The position numbers were made by a program, and so were the translations under genes. From Pleurotus djamor (lineage: Eukaryota; Basidiomycota; Agaricomycetes; Agaricales; Pleurotaceae): a DNA stretch of 64,000 nucleotides. Location of the stretch: contig JAPEVF010000042.1 in NCBI GenBank assembly GCA_029747585.1, positions 1 to 64,000 on the forward strand. Reading direction: 5' to 3'. The notes under the pieces were generated by a model. That model was not told the DNA's origin, did no database searches, and saw only the letters and a program-made list of their open reading frames with translations. Shown piece by piece: positions 1 to 12,192 of this stretch; the first letter of the stretch is position 1; every line of letters starts with the position of its first letter.

Positions 1-2831
1 CTTTGATCGCTCGCTGCCCGACACCCCGCCAGCCACCCAGCCGCCCGTCTCCCCGCTCAAAACCACTNGTGACGCGTTTCCAGGCAATGCATGGCAAGGA
101 GCCTCGAGGCTCGACTTCCACATCCGGCCCTTCCTCATCCAAGACGGACGTATCTTCGAATGCCACAAGCGTCACAGTCGTAAAAGCAACATCAACACGC
201 GCAACCTCTCCCATTCCCTCCAAGAACCCCCAAGACGGTCTCTCCATGCAGTCTCTGCGTTCGGGGACGCCGTACTCGCAAATGTCCCAGACCAGTGGAA
301 GTCGTATCCTAGCAGCCACATCTTGGAGTGAAGTGATTGAGGACGACCTGGTATCGAACTTGGGTTCGAGGGAGCGTACACGGCAGGAGGTTCTGTTCGA
401 GATTATTTCAAGTGAAGAAAGGTGCGCAACGCATCCATACTCTGTTCAACCACGCTAATTCAACTCGTAGATACGTCCAGGAACTCATAAAAATGAAGGA
501 GACATTCATCGATCCCCTCCTCCATCCATTCTCAACAACAGCCACCACTCCCTTGTCCGCCTCAACACCCAATCTCGATTACGATTACTACCGCTCAGAG
601 TCTCCCCTCGATTCGTCCGACAACCTCCCTCCCATCGCCGCACGATTCATGTCTCCCACACCTACACCAGGTCCCACCCCTTCGATACGGAACAAGGACA
701 CGCCGAACATTGACGACGAGTCCATGGATACGGACGAGGAAGCCGAGGGAGATGACCGTGTAGGTAAACCTTACCACCCTCGATCGCCGTATCGAGCAAC
801 AGCCACCAAGAAGGCAGGTGGGACACTACCCTTTCCTTCACGCTCGCATCACTCTCTACCCCCACCTGCACGCATCAACCCGAACGCTTCAACGCAATCT
901 CTCGGACGACAGTCGACGAATGTGGAACGAGAACGAGAGAGGAATCATAGCCAGGGACAGTCCTCGAAACCGAGTACGACAAGCAGCCAGAAGCCAGGTA
1001 TGCTGAAGAAGTTTAAAAGGAATCAGCAGTCGGTGGAAGATGTGTTTGGGGGTTCCATTGCACCGCATCAGTTACCGGAGGATCTGCGTGTGTGTTTGGA
1101 AGTGATCGATAATGGTGTTTTGGAAGGGCACAAGCGCTTGTCCGAGGCATTGAAGAAGAGGTACGATGATCAGTTCCCACTTGTGCGGTCACTTGCAGAT
1201 GTATTTGTCGCGAATGTCAGTCGCCCCCTCCCCCTTCTCACTACATTACTAACATTTCTCAGTCGGATATATTTGGTGGCTATGGCCAGTATGTCCTTCA
1301 CCTCGAACGCGCCCTCGATCAAGTGGACAGTGCCCTCTCAAACGTCTCTGCAAAAAAGCCCAAAAAGCAAGATGCAGACGAATGGCAACGCGTCTGCAAA
1401 TTCCTCCAGAAACTTGAAGAATCTGCCGCGGACAAGGGCGAAACCGGCCTCGCCATAACCCTCTCGAAACCCTTCCAACGTCTGCTCAAATACCCATTAC
1501 TCTTCCAAAACTTGCTGTATCACACGGATCCGAGCACGTATGAATATGAAAGCACGTTGCAGATGGTGGCGGAGGTAGAGTCGATCGTGAGGAGTATTGA
1601 GGATGAGAAGATACAGAAGGAAGAGAGGGATAAGACGAGAGACGTGTTTGCGAGGATTGAGGGGCTGGAGAAAGTGAAGCAACTTGCAATGCCAAAACCT
1701 TCGAGGGTGCTCGTTGAGGAACGACCGTGTTTCCCGCAGACTGCTCAAACCTCACTTGGTGGTGGTAGTGGCAAGCCGTCGTCACCTCCACCTGTGAGTG
1801 CAGCGAAGGGGGTGAGAGGGAAATCGTCGTTCAAGCGGCTTAGTGATGTGTTGTCGAGCAATACGAATGGGGTTGGGGGGAAGAAGGATTTGTGGTTGGT
1901 GGTTTTTAACGATGTGGTGTTGCAGTGTCAGAGGACGGGGACGACGTCGTTGCCCCTTGTGTCGGGATCAAGTTCAAGGACGACGTCAATGCCAGAGCTT
2001 CAGGGGAGCAAGGGCAAATATGGGACTGCCTCCAGGAGGCATTCCCAGTTGAAGCCGAGGAATCTCTACAAGTTCTTGAAGGTTTGTCGTCGCTGGTCTT
2101 CCTGAGTGAATACCACAATAACGCCTTCCTTGTTTTTAGATTGAAACATGGACAATTGGAGATGGCGTCCGCGAAGGCGTTGTTTCTATGGAAGAGTAAG
2201 TTGGCCATACTTTCTCCTCATTGGGATGTATCTTGACCAGCTCTTTAGCGTGGTCCGAACGCGAAGTCAGACCCACCACCATCAACCTCGTATAGTCCCT
2301 CTCCCAGATGACAACGAAGACGAAGGTGGCGATTCGGACGATTCTGATAAGAAGAGCAAGATGAGCTTTTCGTATTGGGGCGCCGACCGAGTGACTGTCC
2401 AGAAACCCGTCATCAAACCTCGACACCCCGTCCACGCCGGTCGACGTGGAGCATCCAATTCACCTTCATACGGTCGAGAATCCTCCGCCAACGCGAAGTT
2501 CGGTACACGGTTGGTTTCCGATACGTCTCCCACTGTGCGCGCGGCGAGTCGTCGGGCTGGTGCCACACCAACATCGACGACGAGACGAGCCGTAGCGGAT
2601 GATAATATCAATTACGCGAAAGCGACTGTTACACGACCTGCGTGGGATGCCAGTACACGCTCGGCATTGACGACGCCGGTACCGAAACGAACGAGGAATA
2701 CATCGCAGACAAGCTCGACGCCAAAGTTGGCTGTGGTGAACAAACCGATTGCATCGCCTGCTCCTTCGGAGGATTCTGGGGTAGGCCTATATCGCCAGAT
2801 GATTGCTAATGATGGTCTTAATCGTATCTAA
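1..2831 (+). CDS. Rho guanine nucleotide exchange factor (DH-PH), 5' partial
   Basis: The gene is cut by the left edge; the first readable frame starts at base 3 without a credible start codon. Introns inferred at 422-470, 1216-1262, 2082-2139 and about 2195-2249 join the frames. The DH (Dbl homology) domain starts at SSEERYVQELIKMKETF and continues through LPEDLRVCLEVIDNG, the long helix with LSKPFQRLLKYPLLFQNLL, and ends near GLEKVKQLAM. A PH domain follows (FKRLSDVLSS, DLWLVVFNDVVLQC, LYKFLKIETWTIGDG). DH-PH proteins activate Rho-family GTPases at the cell cortex by promoting GDP release. The flanks are Ser/Pro-rich and look disordered. The C-terminal 190 residues have no domain I recognise. 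The family call is secure. Which Rho or Cdc42 protein it activates, and whether it is Rom2-, Cdc24- or Scd1-like, cannot be told without the missing N-terminus. Confidence 0.88.
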
Positions 2832-3279
2832 AGTCCTAGAACTCGTCAGACCCCTCAGACTCTCTCCCTCCATCCCTCTCTCCCTCACACACACACACAC
2901 GCATACACTTGTTTCGCTCGCTAGTTGATCGTGTTGCTATGCCGTCTTCCACGATTTATTACAGGTTCGGTTACCCGTAATAGCTTCTACTCTAGGGGTA
3001 TCTTCTCCCCGCCTCTATTCATGCATGATTGTCTTTTTTCTTCTTATATTTGTGCTTTACCTAGTTGCTCTGTTATGTGCTCTTTTCTCTTTCACCCAGC
3101 ACCATACCTTGACACTCCCTCCCATTATTTATACCCTCATACCTCCAGGTAACTCGAGAGATCCAAACACTCATTCAATTCACCTCTACTAATTAGGATT
3201 AGGCCCCCTCCTCTTAAATTCCAGCTATTTACTATCATTCATCTAGTAGTTAGAATTCCAGTGTAACTCCCATGATTTG
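2832..3279. other. Convergent intergenic region (two 3' UTRs)
   Basis: About 450 bp separate the stop codons of the convergent RhoGEF and asparagine synthetase genes. The stretch is pyrimidine-rich on the plus strand and holds a short CA dinucleotide run near 2887-2900. I see no coding potential, tRNA-like fold or long repeat. It most likely holds the two 3' untranslated regions. Confidence 0.6.
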
Positions 3280-5603
3280 TTAGGTTGTGGATTCTGAATC
3301 GACGATTTCGTATGCGGAGTTGTGGATCTTGACGCTTCGGCCACTGGGATCGGCCGCACAACCCCAGTCGCCACGGGGGATCCAGCTGTTGGATAAGGGG
3401 GAAGGTGGTTAGGAGAGGGTAGGCATGGACGTAAGTAGACATGAGGCGCACCGAACTGCAGTTTCTGCGGCTGCTTTGAGTGGGAATAAGTCTGAACCGC
3501 GGGTGAGTAGAGGACGATATGGAGTGATGGGGGCTTACTATCGAAGACCTCGCGCAGATAATACGCTTCCTTGGTTTCAGGAGTCCCATCGGGCCAGCGT
3601 TGACTCGCCCCGGCCAGAGCTTCATCAGACACGACCGATGCGGCATAGTCTTTCATTCTAAAGACATACTTATCACACGTCTGATCATTGGATAGCACGT
3701 AGAGAAATGCTCACCCGTCTATCCAGGAATATCCCACACCGTCAGAGAATTGCTCCTTCTGTCGCCACAGGATAGATCGGGGAAGGTAAGGCTAGCACGG
3801 AATTAGCAAGTTACGTTTACCACTTGGTATGCGCAGTATTGGGGACTGTACCTTTCCGCCTGGTGAGCAATCAAAAGCTTTCCGCAGGATATACTAAGGG
3901 TCGAATTTAGTGTATGAACAGGGGATTGAGCGACTTGATTCATACCTTCTCCATGCGTGGGCAGCCGTCTTCGTCAAATTCTTGGTCGGCTCCTTTCGAG
4001 AACATCTTCTGGGCGGGATCTACATTCATTGCAACCTCCAAGAAGGCCTTGTCAAGGAATGGGACCCTAGCTTCAAGTCCCCATGCCATTGTAGACCTGT
4101 GAGTCTCATAGTGAGTTAATCTCCGTGTGAGAATGGTGAGAGTATTCACTTGTTAGCACGGAGGCAGTCGGCGGTATGGAGGTTCTTGACACGTCGTACG
4201 CACTCCTCATGGAATGACTTGCTATCGGGAGCAGCATGGAAATACAGATAGCCTAGAAGACGAGAATGAGGGATTAATGCGAAGCCGTTGAATGGAGGCT
4301 AAAGCAAACGTGCCTCCCAGGATTTCGTCACTGCCTTCGCCACTGAGTACCATCTTCACACCCATAGCCTTTATTTTCCTGCTCAGCAGGTACATGGGTG
4401 TACTTGCACGGACCGTCGTTACGTCATAAGTTTCGAGGTGGTAAATCACATCGGGGATAGCGTCCAACCCTTCTTGAACAGTGAATACGTACTCATGGTG
4501 CACAGTGCCGAGATAGTGGGCGACCTTGCGTGCAGCTAAAAGATCGGGTGAATTCTCTAGGCCAATCGAAAATGAATGCAACTGCGGCCAAGAAGCTAGG
4601 GTAGCTTCCTCGGTGACAAGGTTCGGTTCAGGGGGAGTAGGGGGACCGCTGCGAGATTCCTGCAGTCTGCGTTTACGCGCTTCATATTGTGCCTGCGCCA
4701 CTTTCTCCGTCTCTCGTGAAGCGATAGCCGCGATCAGACTGCTGTCCAATCCGCCACTGAGAAGAACACCATAGGGTACTTCAGACATTAACCTCTTTCT
4801 CACTGCGGCTTCGAGGCTTTCACGTAATTTCTTGTAATCAACGGGTTTGGTGGGTATAGTCGGGTCTACTTCGGCATCACCGTTCCACCACGTCGGACTG
4901 AAATACCGAACCGTGGTGTTGTCTTGGCTATCATAGACGTGGCCTGGAGGGAAAGAGATGATCTTGTCGCATTCATCGACAAGGGCTTTCAGCTCTGAAG
5001 CAAAGTAGGTAGCTCCAGGTCGCTTCGAGCTCCATCCTTGATAGAGGGTAGTGATGCCAATGGGGTCGCGTGCCGCAATGATTCTTGGCGGTGACACGGA
5101 CTCGTCGAGCAAGACGAAGGAGAACATGCCATCGAGGAGGTTACAGAGTTCCTTATCATATTTCTTGTACTGAATTCTTGGTTAGGGCGATTGCATCGGG
5201 ATTTGTGTCTGGGATGGATGTCACTCACGAGAGGGATGATAACCTCGCAATCTGAGTGAGTCTTGAACTTGTAACCAGGTCCAAGAGAAGCACGAAGCTT
5301 AACGTGGTTGTAGATTTCACCGTTGACGGCGAGGATGGTCTTTCCATCTTCGCTAACCAAGGGCTGAGCACCGGTGTCTGATAACCATTCATGAGCGATG
5401 ATACAAAAGAGAGTAGACAGTGAACAATACTACTCACCAACACCAACGATAGCTAGACGTTCATGGACCAGAGTACAGTTCTTGCCAACGAAGCAACCCG
5501 ACCAATCTGGGCCTCTATGACGAAGACGCTTTGACATCGCTATGAAGCGAGCCCGGTCTGCTGAAGGCTTTTCAAGGCCATGTACTGCAAATATGCCACA
5601 CAT
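3280..5603 (-). CDS. ASN1: Asparagine synthetase (glutamine-hydrolysing)
   Basis: The enzyme makes asparagine from aspartate, glutamine and ATP in the cytosol. The start at 5603 gives MCGIFAVHG, so Cys2, the class II glutaminase nucleophile, is present after Met removal. The amidotransferase half continues with [27 protein letters not shown] and NGEIYNH. The synthetase half has the PP-loop SGGLDSS, then [12 protein letters not shown] and EARVPFLD. The C-terminus reads through [11 protein letters not shown] and [15 protein letters not shown] to a stop at 3280-3282. Several short introns are needed; one at about 5379-5438 joins VGV to DTGAQPL. A charged insertion of about 50 residues follows SGGLDSS. 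The gene converges on the RhoGEF and is divergent from the syntaxin gene, with about 250 bp between start codons. All key catalytic motifs are intact and the family call is secure. Confidence 0.95.
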
Positions 5604-5857
5604 TTGCGGGTAGAAGAAGGTACGAAGGGGAGAAGTGAAGATGAAAAAAGAGGAGGGCCCCTGGCCAGCATATTGGAAAACAATTGAATCGAGTCACAAA
5701 CATTTGATAAGATAATTCCTGAGATGAGATGATCTTTTCTGACGTAACCTCCGAGACCCACGTGTAGTACGGACCTGCCTGCGGATTGACGGACACTTGA
5801 CGCCAGTCGTCTGAGTGGGGCGACTTCCGTTCACCCTTTCACCCTACTAGCAATAGG

Positions 5858-7195
5858 ATGGATAGACTAGCAGCGGCTCAGGTCGGTTTCGTCCTAGCTC
5901 GAACTGCTATCCCTGGCTAATCTTGGTTCGCGAAATAGGCTCGGCGCGAGCATCAGAATGGCACTCCTAACGAACCCGCCCACGAACTTGTAGGATTACA
6001 GAATGGTCATAACAGCACGGCTCCTAGTGGCGAGACTGGTAATTTCTTGTCTGAGGTACGTTATTTCGTCATATCTTAGTCGCCCTTGTCTAATCTTCGT
6101 AGGTCGCCCAAATACAAGAGAGCATTGATCAGTTACACGCAAATATCAAGCGAATCTCTGAGTTGCACGCCAAATCTATTAACGCCATAGCAGACGACTC
6201 GCACCGGGATGCCACAGAGCTAGAGAACGTCTCGAATGATACGAGGGCTTTGAGCAATAGTATAAAGGACCGGATAAAGCACCTGGAGTCTCAGTCGTCC
6301 ACGGGACGAGATGTCCAACTTCGACGGAACCGAGTAAGTGATTTGACCCTTCTTCACTCGCCACGACTCTGACAATTCAATAGATAGCACTCGTCCGACA
6401 AAACTTCTTGGAGGCATTACAGCGCTACCAACAAGTAGAGCAACAATCCCGATCAAAGGCTCGGGATCGCGTGGAGCGACAATTCCGAATTGGTAAAATC
6501 GGTTTTGGAGGGTTTCGGTGCAGTTGTGTTGATTACTACACACAGTCAAACCCGATGCCACACCGGAGGAAGTTGCTGCAGTCGTGAACAACTCATCTGG
6601 CCAAGGCGATCAAATATTCGCAGATGCTGTAAGACTTCCAGCCCATGCTTCTAGGAAGAACACTGAATGATAATCTTTCAGCTAACCTCCTCAACAAGGT
6701 ATGGTGATTCCAGAATGGCATACCGCGAAGTCCAGGAGAGACACCAAGAAATCCAGCGCATGACCCAAACTCTCGCAGAGTTGGGTCAACTCTTCAATGA
6801 CGTAATTGTTTTCAAAGGTTCTCTCTTTCGTCCCTCTTTCTGACTGTGGTGACATGTAGATGGCCACATTGGTAGAACAGCAGGATGTCACAATAGGCAT
6901 TATCGAAGATACTTCGAGGAAAGTGGAAGAGGATGCCAAGGCTGGGTAAGTGTTATCGGCTCTCGCATAGTGAACCCAGCTGACCTTTCTCCGTAGAGAC
7001 GAACAGGTTGCTAAAGCTGTCGTGGTACTGTGACATTATTCTTTTGTGATGACTTTTTCACTAATTCTGCCTTTTTTCAAGCATGCCCGAAACGCGCGTC
7101 GAATGCGATGGATATGCTTTGGCATTTGTGCTTTCATTGTCGTCGTCCTTGCGCTTGCTTTGGGTCTGTATTACGGTCTCAATCCCCCTAAATGA
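5858..7195 (+). CDS. Qa-SNARE syntaxin (Sso1/2-type plasma-membrane t-SNARE)
   Basis: A tiny first exon (MDRLAAAQ) is joined by an intron at 5882-5938 to ARREHQNGTPNEP. This supplies a start consistent with fungal exocytic syntaxins. Next come a three-helix Habc region (VAQIQESIDQLHANIKRISE, RYQQVEQQSRSKARDRVERQ), a linker with KPDATPEEVAAVV, and the SNARE motif (YREVQERHQEIQRMTQTLAE, MATLVEQQDVTIGIIEDTS). The zero-layer glutamine lies in LVEQQ. A single C-terminal membrane anchor (WICFGICAFIVVVLALALGL) ends the protein with only a few residues outside. Exocytic syntaxins pair with a Sec9/SNAP-25 protein and a v-SNARE to fuse secretory vesicles with the plasma membrane. At least six introns are present; each junction I checked restores frame. 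The assignment to the plasma-membrane branch rather than an endosomal one is inference from overall resemblance. Confidence 0.9.
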
Positions 7196-7456
7196 AGTGG
7201 TGGTAATAATAACAATTCGTTGTGAAGGAGTTCCCTTGTATATAAGTATACGATATATTCTAATGCCACTTTCGATTTCGTTCTCGAATCCTTTTGTATG
7301 ACGTGATGTGAATTTCGTAACGCCGTGCCGTCACGCGTTTGGTTTCTTCCAAGCTTGGTACTTTCTCTCTCTCTCGGCGCCGCCCAACTTCAAGGTTGCC
7401 TCTCCTCTACTTCAAGACTCTGTTGCTCTCAGCTATCCATTCAACCTCTCTCGTCT

Positions 7457-8466
7457 ATGTCAACGGAACCTACCCATCGCCGCCGGAGAGCCTCCATTGA
7501 GGTCGTCGACGCAAATGTCGCCCTCGATCTTGCCACTGCGCAAACGTATTCCGAAAATGTTTTCCTCTTTGTACCGAACCTCATAGGTCAGCTTGGTTGA
7601 GCACGTTCAAGTGTATTCAATGCATCTAAGCGTGTTCTATTTCTAGGTTACACCCGCGTTATCCTCGCTGGGTTATCTCTCCACTACATGAGTTATCATC
7701 CAAAATACTGTACGCTAGCCTATGTGGTGTCGTGTCTTTTGGATGCTGTAGACGGTCAGGCTGCGCGAGCGCTGGGTCAGACCTCCAAGTTTGGGGCGGT
7801 GTTGGACATGGTCACTGATCGGTATGTATACTCCCCTTAAATCACAGAGAAGCCGTGACCTGAACGCTGCGCAATTCTAGGTGCACAACATCATGCTTAC
7901 TTTGCTATCTGTCCTCGGCGTATCCTCAATGGGCTATTTTGTTCCAATTCTTGATTGCGCTCGACTTTAGTAGTCATTACATGCACATGTACAGGTGCGT
8001 GCGCCGACTGTACCATCCACCCATAGGAAGCTAACACGCTCTCAGTTCTCTTGTCACAGGGTCTAGGAGCCACAAATCTGTGCAAAGCGATGTCAGCCGT
8101 ATTTTACGATGGTATTATAACAATCAGGTGAGTAGCGCGACTTTTTATAGGCTTACCCATGTAATGATTGCGTCATCTCCGTCCCAGACCACCCTCTTCC
8201 TTGTATGTGCCGGAAACGAGGTTTTCTTTGTCGCCCTCTATCTCATGAAGTGGACTCATACGCCCCTTGGCTTGGGATCGTTCTCACCGAGTTTGGCTGA
8301 AATGACGTGGGCGCACGCGTTAGCAGCCGTCAGCTTCCCCATATTCTTCATCAAGAATTTCTTGCTCAATACCGTGCAACTATGGAAAGCGTCGAAGATT
8401 CTTGTCGGGGTCGACCTAGCTGAGAGGGCGAAGGCTCGGGAAGAGGCTCTGTCTCGCCAGCGATGA
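7457..8466 (+). CDS. PIS1: CDP-diacylglycerol-inositol 3-phosphatidyltransferase
   Basis: The protein makes phosphatidylinositol from CDP-diacylglycerol and myo-inositol in the ER membrane. The CDP-alcohol phosphotransferase signature D-x2-DG-x2-AR-x8-G-x3-D-x3-D is complete at the end of exon 2 (DAVDGQAARALG, then FGAVLDMVTD). The start is MSTEPTHRRRRASIEVVDAN. An intron at 7587-7646 joins NLIG to YTRVILAG, and later introns carry the frame into CTTSCLLCYLSSAYP and SSHYMHMYSSLVTG. Five to six hydrophobic segments fit the family. The length, roughly 250 residues, is close to the 220 of yeast Pis1. Local order (short soluble N-terminus, early signature, HYMHMY motif) separates it from phosphatidylserine synthase and choline phosphotransferase. 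Another member of the superfamily, phosphatidylserine synthase, lies about 5 kb downstream on the other strand. Confidence 0.93.
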
Positions 8467-8623
8467 ACGATTGTACTTCGTTATACTTTAGATATTACAT
8501 GCATGCCCATGTGTTAGTTACTTAGCATCGCACTCGATGAGTTACGCGTAATGACGATGCAGGCGCCTAAAATCGCGCTTACCTTGTTCCCATTTCCAGT
8601 TTCGTTTTCCAAGACTTTGGTTT

Positions 8624-11600
8624 ATGCGCTCCTCGCAGGTTCTCTTTCGCAGGTCGCGCTCGCTGCTGCAGTCATCGGCGTCCACCCTCGTGAAAACACC
8701 CCGTCGTCCCCCAGGCCGTCCTCCTCGTCTCCCCCGAAACGACCCGTCCCCCCAGTCCTCAACTTCTAATGCACGTCTCTCGTCTACGGCCACCCCATCC
8801 CCACCAGCCGCTGAAACTCCAAACAATCCCTCAGAAACACCTGAGGATGCACTGCCAGAACCACCCGAGTCTGAAGAGCCTCCGACGGAAGAATCCGAGA
8901 AACCTAAAACAAGACGCGCCAGAATCACCGTGACGAGAGAGCCCGACGTGCTCCAGCTTCCGGAGGACTTGGACATTCTATGGACACCTGACTCTGAACC
9001 CCAGGCTACTATCGATGACTCCTCGTTACCCCCGGAAGACATGTTGGATGAGGCCTTGCACAATTTACACATCGCATTACACCCGCAAACCCAGCACAAG
9101 TCAATTTATGCAAGTGGTGCTACTTCCATAGAGCCTTCTCTTGCGCTGTACTGCCCACTAGAAGGCGGAAACTATGTAATCGATGCCACAGTTCGTGAGT
9201 TGGCGCGTCGCGCCGATGCCGAGGTCGTTGAATTGGATGCAATCCATTTGGCCGGAGGAGAGTGGGGTCACTTCGGCAAAGGTTAGTTAGCATTCCCTTT
9301 CTCATTTCTCCCTTGAATCTATTCTGACGTGGGGGTCCCCAACAGCTGGAAGTGCGATTCAACTCCCAGAAAATCCGCTGCATTTTCCATCCTCTCCGTC
9401 AACTCCCACCTCCGCCCCAAGACCCCGTCCCGATGATGACGAGGATGATTCTTCGCCTCAAATATTTTCGTCTCCTCAACAAATGATGCTCACACTTATG
9501 ACTTCATCTTCTCCGAGCTCTAGTGGACGACCAGTCGTATCAGCGCCGTCGCGTCGCAGCGCTTCTCCGAGTAAAACCAGGGTTTTCTTTGACGCGCTTG
9601 TCAATCTGCCTTCAAAGCAACATGTAGACACTCAACAACAGCCTTCCACGAGCTCTTCATCAACGCGTCGCCCTCGCATAATTTATCTTAAGGACTTCCA
9701 AACTATTGAACCCTCGTCAGCTGCGTGGTTCCCCGCATTTCTCTCTGCGGTGCGCCAGCGACGAAGGGGGCCTATTTCTCGCCCCTTGTCGCCAGTTTCA
9801 AATCCTACCGTAATTATTTTCGGGATAACTCCGCCGCTCGTACCCAACTCCACGTCCCATCCATCTGGCCCAGCTGGAATCATCAACATGCTTATGAACA
9901 AGCACTCTCAATCTAGCCCACCTTCGCCTCATCCGAGGTCGGGTAAATCAGAATGGGCAGAAGATTCTACAGCCGACAAAGCGAGAGAGAGAAGGTTACG
10001 GGAGCGAATGAGAAAATGGGAGCAAGGTGATCCCACTCATCCTGACGAAGTATCTAAACTCGTTCCAGGGTCATTCGACGCTGAGGGTAAAACGAAACCC
10101 GAAATCGTGATCGTTGGTGCCTCTCAAAGTCTCAGTAACCTACCCTTCCTCCCCTCCTTTCTACGTGGCTCGTCAGGTCCTTCTGAAGACCTTGGTAAGG
10201 ATGACGCCGATGATGCGTTTTTCCGCACCTCTTTCGTCCTCCCTCGTCGCCGTATGCCGTCTATTGAACGCGATCATCGCATGGCGCGAAGACGCGAGAC
10301 TAACGAGCTTATTATGCGCATGGGCATCGGCGCGGTCGGGGGTGTGATAGATGGGCCTATCCCCTTTGCACAAGACGACCCGAATAGCTCGACCCTGTGT
10401 CCTGAACAATCGGAGCCCGACTCGCCGCAAATATGGGAGTCCTGGGGGCAACAAATTGAAACTTGGCCCAATATCCAACAAATATCCGATCGTGCTATTG
10501 GTAGCACCTTGGCCAGTTATCAGCCTAGTGAAAGGACTGCTCTCGACCCGACAGTTGTGTCCTGGGATGTCGTTCAGTCAGCATGGAATTACCATCAAGC
10601 ACGAAGACGACTCCGCAAGTCATGGGCGAAGGAGTTTTCCTCTGGCGAAGCTGCAGAGGCTCAACAAGATGAAGACGCTGTTGTCGGTGATGGCGTTGAC
10701 GAAGTAGTTGAGCGCATTAAAAGTGATCCCGAGCTTGATCCTCATGAGCAGCGCTTGCTTGCTTCCATCGTTGAATCCTGTGAGTCCTAAACATCCGAAC
10801 CTTCCGAAGAACTTCTCATTCACATATCGTGACTTCTCAGCTTCAATGCCGACTTCTTTCAGTCAAGTTCACCTTCCACCGCATACCATCGATTCCGTTC
10901 GAACTATTGTCTCCTTACCCTTATTATACCCCAGTGCTTTCCAGCAAGGCATCCTAAAGGATCATGCTATGACTGGTTGTCTGTTATTCGGTCCGCCAGG
11001 TACGGGTAAAACACTCGTCGTTCGTGCCTTGGCCAAAGAAGCTGGATGTCGGATGATGGTGATATCACCTTCGGACGTGATGGATATGGTAAGCCCCACA
11101 TCTAGTCGAGTAATCTATGGCACAATCTCACTCGAAGTTTAGTACGTTGGAGAAGGCGAAAAGCTCGTCAAGGCTGTCTTCTCGCTTGCTCGCAAGCTGT
11201 CTCCTTGCGTCGTCTTCTTGGATGAAATCGATGCCCTCTTTGGCGCTCGCATGTCCGCCCGAGAAAGTGGGGGTGCGTTTGCACACCGAGGGGTAATAAC
11301 AGAGTTTATGCAAGAAATGGATGGCCTCAAGACTTCGAGGGAAAACAGCGTTGTCGTCATCGGTGCAACAAATCGACCGTTCGACTTGGACGATGCTATC
11401 CTCCGTCGTTTGCCGCGTCGTTTGCTGGTTGACCTACCGGGAGAAAAGGAACGAGAGGGTGAGTACCGAAAATCCCATCCTCATCCCTCCCACCCGCTAA
11501 CCAACATTTAGAAATACTCAAGATCCTCCTCCGGGATGAAAACCTGGCCGAAGACGTAAATCCACATTTGCTCGCCAAAAGGACGGAAAGCTTCTCGGGC

Positions 11601-12128
11601 TCAGATCTCAAGCGTAAGGCCGCGTCGATTCCTTTCTTCTTCACGTTCTTATATGTTCGCATAGATTTATGTGTCTCTGCTGCTCTGGACGCTGTCAAAG
11701 AGACTGTCCAAGTCCCATGGGCGGCTTCGAAGACGGATATTCCTGCGTCTGGTCTCAACCAGCACTCGCCTCTCATTCATGACACAACCAACGACACGGT
11801 GGCTCCTCTCGTGGACGGCGAACCTCAGATTGACCCAACATCACCGACAGAAGCCGATCCAGAAGCTAAGCCAGTCTTAGAACGAACTCTTGCCCTGCGC
11901 AACTTCGATAAGGCCCTCAAGGAAATCACACCATCATCTTCTGAGTCACTGGGCACACTGTCGGACTTGAGGAAATGGAACGATGAGTTTGGGGAGGGAA
12001 GGAAAGATCGTAAAAAGGTGCATGTCTGGGGGAAAGGACGCTTCGGCTTCATAAACCAGGACTCCAATATAGAAGAGGGCAAGGTATCTGCCCCTGCCAC
12101 TCGTTCACGTACGTACAGTAGAAAATAA
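8624..12128 (+). CDS. AAA ATPase, Msp1-like C-terminal domain with long N-terminal extension
   Basis: Six exons (8624-9281, 9346-10779, 10841-11088, 11143-11458, 11512-11613, 11665-12128) sum to 3,222 nt, an open frame of 1,073 residues. The Arg/Ser-rich N-terminus ([18 protein letters not shown]) looks like a mitochondrial presequence. About 700 residues with acidic, Pro-rich stretches precede one AAA module. That module has Walker A GPPGTGKT, Walker [10 protein letters not shown], the sensor-1 region [10 protein letters not shown], an arginine pair in AILRRLPRR, and sensor-2 [19 protein letters not shown]. These motifs resemble the Msp1/ATAD1 and meiotic-clade AAA proteins, which pull proteins from membranes or sever assemblies. 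No transmembrane helix is obvious near the N-terminus, unlike Msp1 itself. I infer a mitochondrial AAA protein with an unknown substrate. Symbol left blank because the extension argues against simple MSP1 orthology. Confidence 0.87.
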
Positions 12129-12192
12129 GGGCGTAATCTAACACACATGTATAACATAAGTCTTGCACAAGTTTAGATATTGCTTAGATGTC

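Noticed and set aside
2885..2900. CA dinucleotide repeat as a functional repeat element
   Set aside because: Only about seven units in a 3' untranslated region; no further structure.
8542..9099. 185-codon minus-strand frame at the 5' end of the AAA ATPase gene
   Set aside because: It mirrors a Pro/Ser/Glu-rich coding region and reads as Ser/Gly-rich low complexity. No start context or conserved segment.
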